64,000 nt of DNA from Notolepis coatsorum (GCA_963971535.1 OZ020599.1:95374048-95438047), one strand, 5' to 3'. Positions 1 to 10,836 are shown, numbered from the stretch's first letter. Numbers and translations are program-made. Notes: generated by a model from the sequence alone, not told the origin.

Positions 1-1
1 T

Positions 2-430
2 AAGCCTCCATTTTTACAAATGTGGTATAGAGAGATCTTCGGTGTGCTCCTACCCCATGAAAGACACTGTGCAATGCATAGAGTCAACGACGCTTCCTTT
101 CAGGAGGTGTGGGCCCCACTATTAGACTATTATCCTGCTGAAATGTATCGGATCCTTCTAAAGGCCCAGTGCCCCATTGTATGGACAAAATAAATATATG
201 TATGTAATGTCTACATGTGAATGCGCTCGAGGCAAGTGCAATACTGTACAGTGCCTGTCTTGGTCTGCTTTCCTTTGTGCTTGTTTTTCTTTTTGTTTTG
301 TTTTTGCTTGCTTATGGTGTGGATGATGGCATAGAGATGAACTGGAGGACCCCCCCCCCTTGTCCCAATGTGTGTTTTTGTAATGTAAGTAACTGTACGT
401 GAAAAATCTATAATAAAAAATAAATAAAAA
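2..430 (+). mobile_element. 3' end of an L1/Tx1-like LINE (ORF2 C-terminus and 3' UTR)
   Basis: Frame 2 is open from the window edge to a TAA at 191-193. It encodes a 63-residue tail rich in aromatic residues (FQEVWAPLLDYY) of the kind seen at the C-terminus of fish L1/Tx1-type ORF2 proteins. A roughly 200-bp 3' UTR follows, ending in A-rich ATAAAAAATAAATAAAAAA, as expected for a poly(A)-type LINE end. The rest of the element lies outside the window. The family is inferred from resemblance only. Confidence 0.55.
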
Positions 431-584
431 AAGAACTAAAAAGAACTAAATTAGTTCATTTTTGAAACCATGAACTTTAGTTAAACATTTTGAATTATGA
501 ACTATGAACTGAACTAGTTCATTTTAAAAATGTTGAACTGTGAACTGAACTAGTTCATGTAGAAAGTGAACTTTCCCAACACTG
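431..584. mobile_element. hAT-type MITE relic
   Basis: This AT-rich segment is built from repeated GAACTAGTTC-like words and ends in GAACTTTCCCAACACTG. That terminus matches the common fish hAT-type end CAGTGTTGGGAAAGTTC read in reverse. The opposite terminus is not recognisable. From 585 to about 700 there is only A/T-rich filler. Confidence 0.4.
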
Positions 585-819
585 ACTGTAGTGTACATGG
601 TGACTGCTTGACTTAAAAAAAATAAAAAATAAAAAATTATTAATAAAAATATTTAATAATTTTTTTTTTATAATTTTTTGTTGGCTTCCCCTGTTATTTT
701 ACCCACGCGACGCCACTGAACTGTATAGAGACTCAAAGGTGACCCCCTGGCTCTTTTAGATGGAGGATGTTGTATTTTCATTTCATTTTTGTTTTTGTTT
801 TTGTTTTCTATAAATTGCT

Positions 820-1599
820 ATGACTACATCCAATACTGATATACCCTGCATTAAGTTAGGCCTTCACAAGGGCCTGGTTTTAGCTCATGTGAATGTATGT
901 AGTCTGCGTTATAAGCATCAGGAGGTAGAGTGTATTGTCAGAGATAACTGTATTAACATCATTGCTATTTCTGAGACCCACCTTGATGAGTCTTTCTCTG
1001 ATTCCAATGTAGCTATTGAGGGTTTCTCAGTTTTTAGAAAAGATAGAAATAAGTTTGGAGGTGGAGTGGCTATTTATGTTCAAAATAATTTACCTGCCAA
1101 AATACGTTATGATCTAATGAGGGAAGACATTGAAGCAAACTGTGTGCAAGTCCACTTGCCTTATTTAAAACCAATTCTAGTATGTTGTTTCTACAGGCCT
1201 CCTAGTGGAGATGCTATGTATATGAATGGGTTGTGTGAGATGTTTGACAAGATATCAGATGAAAATAGAGAAATCTTCTTGTTAGGTGATATGAATGTAG
1301 ACTGGATGGTGAAGTCATGTCCCAACAAGAATAAGTTGCTCTCTATGTTAAATGCTTGTAATCTGTCTCAAATTGTTGCATCTCCAACAAGAATAAGTCT
1401 AGGCAGTGATGGTATTATTTCTGGGACATGCATTGACCATATTTATACAAATGTTTCTGAACAATGCACTAAGGCTGTCTCTGTCCCTGTAGGGTTCAGT
1501 GACCACAATATAATAGCTGTCACTAGAAAGACAAAGGTTCCAAAACTTAAAGCTAAAATCATATTAACACGGTCCTATAAAAGATTTAATGAAGATTAA
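820..1599 (+). CDS. LINE A endonuclease domain
   Basis: The 259-residue ORF is an exonuclease-endonuclease-phosphatase (APE-type) domain that would nick target DNA for target-primed reverse transcription. Family motifs appear in order: HVNVCSL with Asn25, SETHLDE with Glu52, FYRPPSG near residue 125, GDMNVDW with Asp157 and Asn159, CIDHIYTN with Asp206, and the closing SDHN with Asp228 and His229. All expected catalytic positions are therefore present. The ORF stops at a TAA (1597-1599). Reading continues in the same frame in the next ORF, so this stop is probably a disabling mutation within a longer polyprotein. ATG 820 is the first in-frame Met and leaves a short N-terminus before the domain. 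Confidence 0.85.
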   Translation: MTTSNTDIPCIKLGLHKGLVLAHVNVCSLRYKHQEVECIVRDNCINIIAISETHLDESFSDSNVAIEGFSVFRKDRNKFGGGVAIYVQNNLPAKIRYDLMREDIEANCVQVHLPYLKPILVCCFYRPPSGDAMYMNGLCEMFDKISDENREIFLLGDMNVDWMVKSCPNKNKLLSMLNACNLSQIVASPTRISLGSDGIISGTCIDHIYTNVSEQCTKAVSVPVGFSDHNIIAVTRKTKVPKLKAKIILTRSYKRFNED

Positions 1600-1632
1600 T
1601 TTATTGATGAAATATCCAGTATAGATTGGAAC

Positions 1633-1968
1633 ATGGTGTGTAGTGAGGATGACCCTGAAGCTGCCCTGGATTTATTTATGTCAAGATATATGAGTGTTGT
1701 AAACAAGTATGCTCCTTTAAAAAAATTCACGGTCAAAAATAGATCTGCCCCATGGCTTGACAGCAGTATCAGGACCCTAATGAAAGAGAGAGACATGGCC
1801 AAAAAAGCCTCAGTTAGTTCTGGTTCAATTGATGACAGGCATAAATACTGTGCTTTACGCAATCAGGTGACAAAACTAAACAAGGTAAAAAAAGGGACTA
1901 TTTTAAACAAAGGTTATATGATGCGAGAAATGATAGCAAACAAATATGGAATGTTTTTAATTAAATGA
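1633..1968 (+). CDS. LINE A linker between endonuclease and reverse transcriptase
   Basis: This ORF is in the same frame as the endonuclease and begins 34 bases after its stop. The translation carries a KYAPLKKFTVKNRSAPW segment typical of the spacer between endonuclease and reverse transcriptase in jockey-type LINEs. The frame is lost near 1930-1965, where the RT frame takes over with a 4-base overlap. It has no separate function; it is the middle of a broken polyprotein. Confidence 0.65.
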   Translation: MVCSEDDPEAALDLFMSRYMSVVNKYAPLKKFTVKNRSAPWLDSSIRTLMKERDMAKKASVSSGSIDDRHKYCALRNQVTKLNKVKKGTILNKGYMMREMIANKYGMFLIK

Positions 1969-3716
1969 TGGGTCGAAAGACAACTGTGTGCACACCCTTA
2001 GTGGAATCAAATGGATTTGTTCTCACGAAACCAGGTGAGATTGCAAATCATTTTAATGATTATTATGTGGGTAAAGTATCTAAACTAAGGCATGCTATGA
2101 ATATGTCAAACAACCTGAAAACAAATGACTGTATTAAGTATATTATAATGAAAGACAAAATGTGTGAATTTGAATTTCATCAGGCTGAAGTCAGTGAGGT
2201 GGAGCGGTTACTCCGCTCTCTTCCTGATAGTAAGTTAGCAGGCCTAGATAACCTGGATAGTAAAGTGCTGAGAATGACTGCTGGTATTATAGCATCTCCT
2301 ATATGTCATATTATGAATATATGTTTGGATGTGGGTCTATTTCCAAAGATGTGGAAGGAGGCTAAGGTTTTTCCTTTACCTAAGGATACCAAAGCTGCTT
2401 TTAATGAGGGAAATTCTAGACCTATAAGTATTTTACCTGTCTTGAGCAAAATCATGGAAAAGTTGGTGCATTCACAAATTCAAGAGTATTTTGTTTCAAA
2501 CAAGCTTGCAACAGATTCTCAACATGCCTATAGAGCTGGTCACTCTACTTCTACTGCCTTGATACAGATGACTGAGCTTAAAGCTATAGATAACTCTATG
2601 TTGGTGGGAGCTGTGCTGTTAGATTTTAGTGCTGCATTTGATGTGCTGGACCATTCTCTACTGGTTGATAAACTTAAATGTTATGGTTTTAACTCTTCTG
2701 CTTTAAAGTGGATACTAAGTTATTTGTCCTCTAGATCACAGAAGGTGTATCTAAATGGCAGCCTGTCCAGTAGCAGAGGTCTAGAGTGTGGCGTGCCGCA
2801 AGGAAGTTGCCTAGGACCTTTGCTCTTCTCTGTATTTACGAATGACCTATCTTGGGCTACCAAATGTGCTACAACAGTTCTTTATGCAGATGATTCAACA
2901 TTGTATTACGCGGCACCATCATGCAATGTACTTAATGAAGTTTTGAGTAGAGAACTTAAAGTTGTGCATGACTGGGTAGTATGTAATAGACTTGTCCTTA
3001 ATATCTCCAAGACTAAATGTATTGTGCTGGGAACAAGGCACAGGTTATCTACAAATCCAAAGCTTCATTTAAACTTGTGTAATTCAGCAGTTCAACAAGT
3101 TGAAAGTACTAAACTCCTTGGAGTGATGCTGGATTGCACTCTGTCTTGGTCTCAGCATATTAATTATATTGTTTTAAAAATGGGAAGAGCAATTGGTATT
3201 TCCAGGAAATGTGCTTCTTTTGTTGCCCGTCCCCTTTTATGTCAGATAGTGCAAAGTTTAGTTTTATGTCATCTTGACTATTGCTCTGCGATGTGGTCAT
3301 CTGCTGCCAGTGGTGACCTCAGGAAGCTCCAGGTGGTCCAGAACAGGGCAGCACGGTTGGTACTGGGCTGCTCACTAAGGTCTAATGTGAGCCGTATGCA
3401 TGCCCGCCTCTCTTGGCTTAACGTTGAAAATAGATTGTCTTTTAATATACTTGTGCTGTTCAAGTTGGTCATGAGCAGTAAGACTCCTGTTTTTATACAT
3501 AATCAGATTGTTTTTAGTAATACTGTGCACGAGCATTACACTAGAGGTTCCAGTAGTGGGCAGCTTGAATTGCCAGGTCCTAGAACCAGCGCTCTGGGGA
3601 GATCTTTTATTTTTAGAGCATTAACTCTGTGGAATGGCCTGCCTCGGAACCTCTGCTGCATTTACAGTAGATTCACTTTTAAAAAGAATCTTAAATTGTT
3701 TTTAAATTGTTTTTAA
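1965..3716 (+). CDS. LINE A reverse transcriptase
   Basis: The 583-residue ORF holds a complete non-LTR reverse transcriptase. The catalytic Asp is in LLDFSAAFD (Asp220), followed by GVPQGS (276-281) and the YADD box (307-310). The thumb and C-terminal region contain LVLCHLDYCSAMW and LQVVQNRAARLVLG, and the ORF ends in a lysine/phenylalanine-rich tail. The enzyme would copy the LINE transcript at the nicked target. The domain is uninterrupted, so only the junction with the linker and the upstream stop keep the element from coding for one protein. Confidence 0.88.
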   Translation: MMGRKTTVCTPLVESNGFVLTKPGEIANHFNDYYVGKVSKLRHAMNMSNNLKTNDCIKYIIMKDKMCEFEFHQAEVSEVERLLRSLPDSKLAGLDNLDSKVLRMTAGIIASPICHIMNICLDVGLFPKMWKEAKVFPLPKDTKAAFNEGNSRPISILPVLSKIMEKLVHSQIQEYFVSNKLATDSQHAYRAGHSTSTALIQMTELKAIDNSMLVGAVLLDFSAAFDVLDHSLLVDKLKCYGFNSSALKWILSYLSSRSQKVYLNGSLSSSRGLECGVPQGSCLGPLLFSVFTNDLSWATKCATTVLYADDSTLYYAAPSCNVLNEVLSRELKVVHDWVVCNRLVLNISKTKCIVLGTRHRLSTNPKLHLNLCNSAVQQVESTKLLGVMLDCTLSWSQHINYIVLKMGRAIGISRKCASFVARPLLCQIVQSLVLCHLDYCSAMWSSAASGDLRKLQVVQNRAARLVLGCSLRSNVSRMHARLSWLNVENRLSFNILVLFKLVMSSKTPVFIHNQIVFSNTVHEHYTRGSSSGQLELPGPRTSALGRSFIFRALTLWNGLPRNLCCIYSRFTFKKNLKLFLNCF

Positions 3717-3984
3717 CACTGTAAAGTAATTTTTTGTTTTAGTTTTACACTAATGTAATTTTAGCTATATTAATTGTTACAGTAGGTTCATTATGCATTG
3801 TGTGTACTGACTTTTAATAATTTTGTTTTTTGCAATAGTGATTGTTTTTGTGTGTTTTTTTGTGTGTGGACCCCAGGAAGACTAGCTGGTTGCTATCGCA
3901 CCAGCTAATGGAGATCCCTAATAAAATAAAATAAAATCAAAATCATGAAGCCCATTGAGACGTGCATTTGTGATATTGGGCTGA

Positions 3985-4215
3985 TACATTTGATTACATT
4001 TACATTTTGTCATTTAGCTGACACTTTTATCGAAATCGACTTACAACTTACAACGGAACAAAGCCATCTCCATCATCCAGGACCACAACTACCCGGGACA
4101 CCAGCTATTCTCCCCCCCTGCGATCCGGTCGCCGGTACCGCAGCATACAAACTAACACAAACCGGTACAAGAACAGTTTCTACCCACAGGCAGTACAGTA
4201 CGCCTGATGAACAGT
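3985..4215. mobile_element. Two LINE scraps: L2 tail (-) and a LINE C-terminus (+)
   Basis: Positions 3988-4045 match the L2 3' terminus (TCATTTAGCTGAC...CGACTTACAA) in the minus orientation, as also seen near 16200 and 27650. Positions 4060-4210 translate on the plus strand to a short LINE C-terminal piece containing GRRYRSIQTNTNRYKNSF, a type related to the LINE ending near 45960. Both are remnants. Confidence 0.5.
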
Positions 4216-4261
4216 TAACCCGCTCAATAACCATCAGATCCTCCTCGCGGCCCTCGCAGGA

Positions 4262-4885
4262 ATGGGAGTGGCTGGATCTGCGCTGACATGGCTGACATCA
4301 TACCTCAACGACCGCTCCTACCAAGTGTCATGGAGAGGGACTCTGTCGGCCACCCGCCCCCTGCGGACGGGTGTCCCCCAGGGCTCGGTCCTAGGACCCC
4401 TTCTCTTCTCCCTCTACACTAAATCACTGGGTAACATTATCACGTCTCATGGCTTCTCATATCATTGTTATGCCGATGATACTCAACTCTTCCTCTCCTT
4501 CCCTCCCTCAGATATCCACGTCTCTGAGCAGATCTCGGCCTGTCTGTCCGACATCTCCGCCTGGATGACAACCAACCACCTCAAACTGAACCTAAGCAAA
4601 ACAGAATTGCTCCACCTGCCGGCCAAATCCTCCCCCCTGACCGACCTCTCCATCACAGTCGAGAATGCAGCTGTGACCGCGTCCCCGACCGCCAAGAACC
4701 TTGGTGTTGTCCTCGACGACCAGTTGAACTTCTCTGCTCACATCGCAGCGACAACCAGAACCTGCAGATTCCTCCTGAGCAACGTCAGAAGGATACGCCC
4801 CTTCCTGACAAAAGAAGCCACCCAACTACTCATCCAATCAACAGTCATCTCCCGCCTTGACTACTGCAACGCACTGCTACAGTAG
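4262..4885 (+). CDS. L2 reverse transcriptase fragment
   Basis: The 207-residue ORF carries the C-terminal half of an L2 reverse transcriptase: TGVPQGSVLGPLLF, then CYADDTQLF with the catalytic Asp pair, HLKLNLSKTELLH, LGVVLDDQLNF and SRLDYCNALL. The frame is already open upstream of the Met, which is only an internal methionine. It ends at a TAG (4883-4885) where intact copies continue, so this is a stop or single-base shift in a dead copy. The N-terminal part of the RT and the endonuclease are missing through 5' truncation. Confidence 0.8.
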   Translation: MGVAGSALTWLTSYLNDRSYQVSWRGTLSATRPLRTGVPQGSVLGPLLFSLYTKSLGNIITSHGFSYHCYADDTQLFLSFPPSDIHVSEQISACLSDISAWMTTNHLKLNLSKTELLHLPAKSSPLTDLSITVENAAVTASPTAKNLGVVLDDQLNFSAHIAATTRTCRFLLSNVRRIRPFLTKEATQLLIQSTVISRLDYCNALLQ

Positions 4886-5318
4886 CTGGCCACCCGGCCA
4901 CTGCCACCAAGCCTCTTCAACTCATTCAAAACGCAGCGGCCCGCCTGATCTCAAACCTACCGAAGTCGGCCCATGTCACCCCACTTCTTAGGGACCTGCA
5001 CTGGCTCCCCATTGCTGCACGTATCCGCTTCAAGGCCCTCGACCTAGCATACCGTGCGGCAAAGGGAACCGCTCCCGCCTACCTCCGGTCAATGGTCTCT
5101 AACTACACACCCTCAAGACCCCTACGCTCTGCATCTTCTGGCCGCCTCAGACCTACTCCTATCCAAGCTCCCGGAGGGTCATCAAAGAGAAGCCGCCTAT
5201 ATTCTCAGTCCTTGCCCCACAATGGTGGAATGAACTACCCATCCCAGTTAGGACAGCCGAATCCCGTCCAATCTTTCGCCGTCGACTAAAGACTCACTTC
5301 TTCAACCATTATCTGAAA
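4886..5318 (+). pseudogene. L2 ORF2 C-terminal region, frame-broken
   Basis: After the break near 4883 the L2 C-terminus can be followed in shifting frames. Blocks include LHWLPIAARIRFKALDLAY near 5000 and MVSNYTPSRPLRSASSGRLRP from 5092, with a further frame change near 5205. The minus-strand copy at 27852-28079 keeps the same region open, which confirms the reading. Confidence 0.7.
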
Positions 5319-5349
5319 TGATGATACATTTTTTTTTTTAAATCTTTAA

Positions 5350-5356
5350 AAAAAAA

Positions 5357-5451
<95 letters not shown>
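5350..5451. repeat. (TA)n microsatellite
   Basis: A run of A precedes about 45 TA units. The tract abuts the left end of the hAT-like element at 5452. A further short TA run flanks its right end (7823-7835), so the element appears to have landed in TA-rich DNA within the L2 3' UTR. Confidence 0.95.
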
Positions 5452-5454
<3 letters not shown>

Positions 5455-5492
5455 GGCCGCCTCAGGGGGTGTGCGAGCAGTGCGGTCGCACA

Positions 5493-5584
5493 GGGCCTCG
5501 CGGGAAGGGGGGCCTTGCACAAAATTATTATTTTTTTTTAGTTTTTTTATTTTTTTTTGCAAGGCCCCCCTTCCCGCGAGGCCC
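5493..5584. repeat. 27-bp perfect inverted repeat (hairpin)
   Basis: The arms 5493-5519 and 5558-5584 are exact reverse complements (GGGCCTCGCGGG... against ...CCCGCGAGGCCC) around a T-rich loop of 38 bases. It sits just inside the left end of the hAT-like element. Confidence 0.9.
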
Positions 5585-7282
5585 TTTTTCATCACAGACC
5601 TAAAATCTAGTTTTGCTTATATGCTTATATATTTCACATTAGACACTTTGTAGAATGTTCCTGGCTCTGCGGCTCTGCACTATTGTCTATTGGAGCTCTG
5701 GGGCTCTGCAGCAGACATACTATTGGTTTCAAGAAGGGAGGAGTTACATTATGTGTACGCTGGCGTGCGTCAGCTGCGTTTGACTATTTCGCGCGTGCAG
5801 CTTTAGAGGTTATGCTTAGTTATGCCAGCCAAAACGAAGTGGACGGTCATTCAGCAGATGGACTGAAGATGAAAGTTGTTGCATGTTAGACAGTTCAGTC
5901 AGGCTAGCCATCCCGGCTAAAGGCAGGGACAGCTAGTTAGCTTTAGCTACGTTATAATATTGAGTGCTAACGTGTGGTTCAGTCGGGATAGCCATGATGA
6001 TGTCGGCTAGTAGCTAGCTTAGCTAAAGGCTAACTAGCGTTAGCTAAACTAGAGAGAGCGCGTGCAGCATTGTTATGCCAAGATGAAGAGGACGGTCATT
6101 CGGCAGATGAACTTCGTCAACTCCACGCGGTTGTCTCCATCCTCTTGGACGTTTGGTGAGTTTTTAATGCACTCTATTCTATTCCCGCCGTGGATATATC
6201 TCTCTCTCTCTCTCGGGAGCCAAACGGGCCGGCTAGCTTTTGTAGTAGCTAACGGTGTGTGGCCTGGTGTCAGCACCTGGTGCGAGGGAGGTGAGCTTGG
6301 TGTTTCATTATGAGAATATCTCCATGCTCAAGTCGGCTATAGTCCGCGAGGGACTTGTTGCCGGCACCGCTATGGTAAACACCACTCTGTAGTGGGACGT
6401 GTATTGCCTTCTTTTTCCCTTCCCTCTTCGGATGAGAAGAGGAAAACACAGTGGCTGTCTGAAGTGTTGGCCTGTATTGCTTTTCTCACGTTGTACAGTT
6501 TCAGTGGTAGCCGCATAGCTTGCTTCTGCGTTAGCTAGTGGTTAGCGATAGCCGGGTTGAGCTAACTGTTAGCCAGTTAGCTGTTTAGCTACGACGTTAG
6601 CTGCTCGTTTTCGCTCGGCTGGGAACGTTAGCTTGATGCTATCAGTTAGCCTAGAGTTAGCTGTTAGCTTGTGCTACGACCATTGACATTAGCCGTGAGA
6701 ATAGCAGGCCCTGGCACTCTGACTACGACATCATCTTTGACAGAAGATGTAGTCGGGCCTGCACCATGACAAGGCCCCGGCCATAGCTTCTTTTTGTCCC
6801 GCCAGCGAGAGGCCTTTCGTCAACGTGGAGACCTGTGTTGCGGCCTTTCGCCCTGCGTTCCTTGGTGCAGGTAAGATGTCCATTGGACATTACCCCACTC
6901 TTCCTTCCTTCCCCTCCCGAATGTTTTGTTAATAACGATGTTTTTTTCCAGGCAAAACATATGTTACTTCACAACATTTGGAGATACGACATGTGCTGTG
7001 TGTGAATTGTCTTGGTCGTTTGTGTAGCTTGGGTAGCGTTGGCCAAAGCTGTGTGTGGCCTGGTGTCAGTACCTGGCTACTCTATTTGCAGTTAGCCTAT
7101 TTAGCTGATGTCGGCCATTGGCTCCTTGCTACTTTGTTTTCTCTGGTATAGACCCTCTTCTCTTTGGATTTAAGTGTTGATCTTTGTCCTTTTGGATCTA
7201 TGTATATTCATGTTGCCTTTGTGAAGTTATCTTTTCCTTCTGTTTTGTTCTTCCATTAAAAGTTGAATATCCTTTAGGGGCT

Positions 7283-7545
7283 CATCGTTGCTTATCTCTC
7301 TCATACATGCTCTCTCTCTAACACACACACACACAGACATGCTCTCTCTCTCTAACACAAACACACATGCTCTCTCTCTCTCTCTCTCTCTCTTTCTAAC
7401 ACACAGACATGCTCTATATCTCTCTCTAACACACAAAATGACATGCTCTCTCTATATATATTTCTCTCTCTTTCTAACACACATATACATGCTCTCTCTC
7501 TAACACACACACAAACAGACATGCTCTCTCTCTATCTCTCTCTCT
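7283..7545. repeat. CT/CA compound minisatellite
   Basis: Alternating runs of CTCTCTCT and AACACACAC recur with ACATGCTCTCT spacers in about ten irregular units. Apparent ORFs here on both strands are products of the repeat. Confidence 0.9.
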
Positions 7546-7822
7546 CTGGCCTTGCTCTGGTGGAGGGTCAGGGGCATTGCCGGGTCTGTGCAGCGATAAC
7601 ACTGTATATTGACTGTAGAACGGGAGCTCTCTCTCGCTCTCTCTCTTGCTATATGTTGACTGTATCATGCCCAGCCTCGGGCAGCGCTATTATTTAAGAA
7701 TATGTTGACTGTATTAAAAAAAAAATATATATTATATATTTTTTATTTAATTTTTTTTACCTTTTAGGGGGCATCGCGTTTAAATCTCGCACAGGGCCTC
7801 GCATTTCTCCCAGGAGGCCCTG

Positions 7823-8011
7823 TATATATATATATCTAACCCTGACTAACCGTACTGTCATGCACTTGTCCTAATAAACTAACATACACTGTAACACGCA
7901 ACACTTTGATAAACATGGTTACTCAGCTGATAGAGTTGTACCCTTCTTGCTGTCTTGTCGTACTTGTAAGTCGCTTTGGATAAAAGCGTCAGCTAAATGA
8001 CTAAATGTAAA
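7823..8011 (+). mobile_element. L2 3' UTR, continuation beyond the hAT insertion
   Basis: The stretch from CTAACCCTGACTAACC to CTTTGGATAAAAGCGTC and AAATGACTAAATGTAAATG is the reverse complement of the L2 tail seen at 27650-27830. It therefore completes the L2 copy that stops at about 5335. Confidence 0.75.
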
Positions 8012-8977
8012 TGGACTCAAATGCTGCTACAATGCTCAGCCACTTTACTGCACCCTCGTGCATCAATATAATGTGCAATTATTTTAGCTGTCAAAAGTGT
8101 ACTTATTTTCTGTATTTTCTTATACTTCGTTGTAGTACTTATTTTATTGTACATACCGCAGACAGTTTATTGTATATGAATACCTGCTTTTTTATTCTGT
8201 AAATTATTTGTTAGGGTTTGTAACCGACCTCAAGCGCAACGGCACAGAGAGTTGTTTCAGAGTTAGCCAAAGCAAGGGCGTATTTATTCTCAGAGTCACA
8301 AGATTGAATTAGGTTGAGCAAACAGAACAAACGGGGAATCTGGCATGTGAAGATTGTTGCGGCTCTGCAGATTCTCCCAGAAGGTGGTGGTGAGGAATTA
8401 GCTTGTGACGTCTGAAGCCGCTCTGCAGATCCTCCCAGCTTTCACAGAGCGCAGCGCGTAAAGCGGGCAGATAAACGAGGCGCAGCTTCGTACGGGGAAT
8501 CAGGTTCTCCACAGGGATTACTTCACGAAAGTCCTGGGGAGCAACAGACAGGGAACAGCGACGGGAAAGACAGGCAAATGCAGGAGAATATTCAAAACTA
8601 TCCCACATCGATAGTAGGGGAATCAGAGTATATAAAGCCTCTGGGGCGCTGATTAGAACACACATCAGGTGCGTGATGGTAATTGATACTTGACTTAGAA
8701 GTGTGCGTTCGGCCACGGACCAATCATCACAGAATCCTCACAGTACCCTAAAGGAACGGAGCGTGGCGGGGAATGCAATTAATCAACAAAGTACCTTAAA
8801 GGAACGGAGCGTGTGGCCGGGAACGGACCAATCATCACAGAACTTTAAGAAGCCTGTGGTGGGGAAAGAACCAATCCTCACATTATTGCTTTTTTATTCC
8901 TTTATGTTGTGGAGCAGACGGAGAGTAAGAATTCCATTGTACTTGTTGCATATTATGGCAAACAAAACTATCTGATC
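8012..8977. other. Unassigned accessory sequence with a short internal repeat
   Basis: No host coding signal. From 8215 to about 8700 the sequence has the look of an LTR or LTR-like element read on the minus strand (TTTATT-rich near 8280, GC-rich toward the right), but no TG...CA border with a target duplication could be found. Between 8700 and 8880 a unit containing CCTAAAGGAACGGAGCGTG and ACCAATCATCACAGAA recurs two to three times. Confidence 0.3.
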
Positions 8978-9450
8978 TGAAGTTCTGTACAACAAGTCAG
9001 CAGGAAGGGTACAACTCTTTCAGCTGGGTTACAATGTCATCAAAGTGTTGAAACTTGAGTGCTGCAGTGTTGAGTGCATAGTAGTAGAGACATTAGTATA
9101 TTACTTAGGAAGAGTGCAGGATAGTATAAGACAGTAAGAAGGTTATTATTATTATATATATTTGTTCTCATTTCAGATATTGTTTGAAGAAGTGTGTTTT
9201 TACAAATTTTTTGTCAACGGCGAAGGATTGGTGGTGTTTCGGCTGTCCTAACTGGTGGGAAGTTCATTCCACCATTGTGGAACAAGGACAGAGAATAGGC
9301 GGCTTCTCTTTGATGACCCTCCTGGAGCTCGAATAGGAGTGGGTCTGAGGCGGCCAGAAGATGTAGAGTGGAGGGGTCTTGAGGGTGTGTAGTTCGAGAC
9401 CATTGACCGCAAGTAGGCGGGAGCCGTTCCCTTCCCTGACTACCAAGAAC
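8978..9450 (-). mobile_element. L2 LINE 3' fragment
   Basis: Read on the minus strand, this carries the L2 ORF2 C-terminus (9264-9458, frame-broken) and the 3' UTR down to TTGTACAGAAC. It parallels the copy at 27700-28100, including the sequence equivalent to ATTCCACCATTGTGG. It is more diverged than that copy. Confidence 0.75.
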
Positions 9451-9777
9451 TGATCCATTACCTTTATGGAACCATTTGGTTTGGGGTAATTGGACAGTGA
9501 TTGAGATATAATCTATTTCTTCTCATTTTGCTTTGATTTCTGACATGTCTGACATTTGATTTCTGATATGTAGCAGCAGTATCAATATCAATGTATATAT
9601 ATATACTGTATACTATATGTTTATTTTCAAGTGCCTGTAATTAGGGGTTAAAGGTGCACTGTGTAGTTTTGGGAGAGTCTGGGATAAACAAAATAAAAAA
9701 CATTATTCCAAGTTATACTTTCATAAATGAATATTGGGGCCCTGGAATATTGTTTGAAGCTAGATCTATCTGACATC

Positions 9778-9906
<129 letters not shown>

Positions 9907-10836
9907 TTTACAAAGGCAGCAGTCACAATCTTGTTTAGAAATATATTATAGACTTATGTTTAGTTCACAGTGCCTCCAAATGTATGTTTTGATTTATGAT
10001 GACATGACATAACATAATTCTAAGACATACATATATGTTTTGTAAACTAATAGCATATTCTGCAAATGTAAACCCCCTCCCCCTTCTCTGCAAATTAGCA
10101 TACTTTTTAAATAATGAAGTTTATGCCACTCTAAGTGAGAAAACAATTCATGTCCAGTTGTCCACTCCTATTACCACCACAGTATATTGTAGTTGAATTG
10201 TGATTCAGCCCAGCAAATGCAAGAGACAATGCCGCCAGGGGGAGCCACTGAGTGAGAATCTTGAGGACAGATCCAGCCAAGATATGGCTTGATTGATTGA
10301 TTGATTGAAAACTTTATTAACAGATTGTAGAATGGGTACAATACAGTACAGCTCAATACACACAATTGTTAAGGGGATGCAGACCAGAGAAAGACTTTCG
10401 TCTTGTTTACATCAGGGTCCCCCATTTTCAATTCATCAGGACATATATGACATACATGACATACAGATAGTCAGTACTGCTACATCTATACATTTATGAC
10501 ATACCAGATTTGCAAATACAGTACTGTTTGTGATACAGAAGGAGTCAAGAAAAGGGAGTATATACATTTGACGTAGAAACTGTACATTGGAGGAGGTTGT
10601 GTGGGGGGGGTTGGGTACATTGGGATATTGACAACCATACTGGGTAATTTACATTGGAGGTGGTTGGGGGGGGGGGGGGGGGGGGCGGGGGGCACACTGT
10701 ATAAACAAGTAATACTGTACATTGAGGGGGGGGGGGGGAGGAGACACTGTACAAACAAACAAAATTGTACATTGAACTATTGACAAAACCATACTAGGTA
10801 AATGACTGTACATTGGAGGGGGTTGGGTTAGGATAT

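Larger units (their letters stand above)
700..3943 (+). mobile_element. Near-intact jockey-superfamily LINE ('LINE A')
   Basis: The element contains an apurinic endonuclease ORF, a linker and a reverse transcriptase in the usual order. The 3' UTR ends in AATAAAATAAAATAAAAT just after a GACCCCAGGAAGACTAGCTGG motif, a 3'-end style common in fish LINEs. Only two breaks separate it from one continuous reading frame: a TAA at 1597-1599 and a frame change near 1930-1965. The left border at about 700 is approximate. The RT C-terminal region (LQVVQNRAARLVLG) fits the L2/Rex1/CR1 side of the jockey superfamily. Confidence 0.8.
4220..5335 (+). mobile_element. 5'-truncated L2 LINE (ORF2 3' part)
   Basis: The coding remnant starts inside the reverse transcriptase (HQILLAALAGMGVAGSAL, from about 4225) and runs to the end of ORF2 near 5318. 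It continues as 3' UTR that is interrupted by a (TA)n tract and a hAT-like insertion, then resumes at 7823-8011. Copies of the same family lie at 8978-9450, 16200-16490 and 27641-29655 on the minus strand. Confidence 0.85.
5452..7822. mobile_element. 2.4-kb hAT-like element inserted in the L2 3' UTR
   Basis: The left end CAGGGCCGCCT and right end AGGAGGCCCTG are imperfect inverted termini flanked by TATATATA on both sides. The flanking L2 3' UTR resumes to the right. The interior holds no transposase. It has a 27-bp perfect hairpin (5493-5584), two diverged copies of a GGACGGTCATTC-containing segment (about 5820-5860 and 6070-6110), a GTTAGCT-rich tract (5920-6700) and a CT/CA minisatellite. 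A 75-bp internally deleted relative lies at 59913-59987. The hAT assignment rests on terminus style. Confidence 0.6.
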
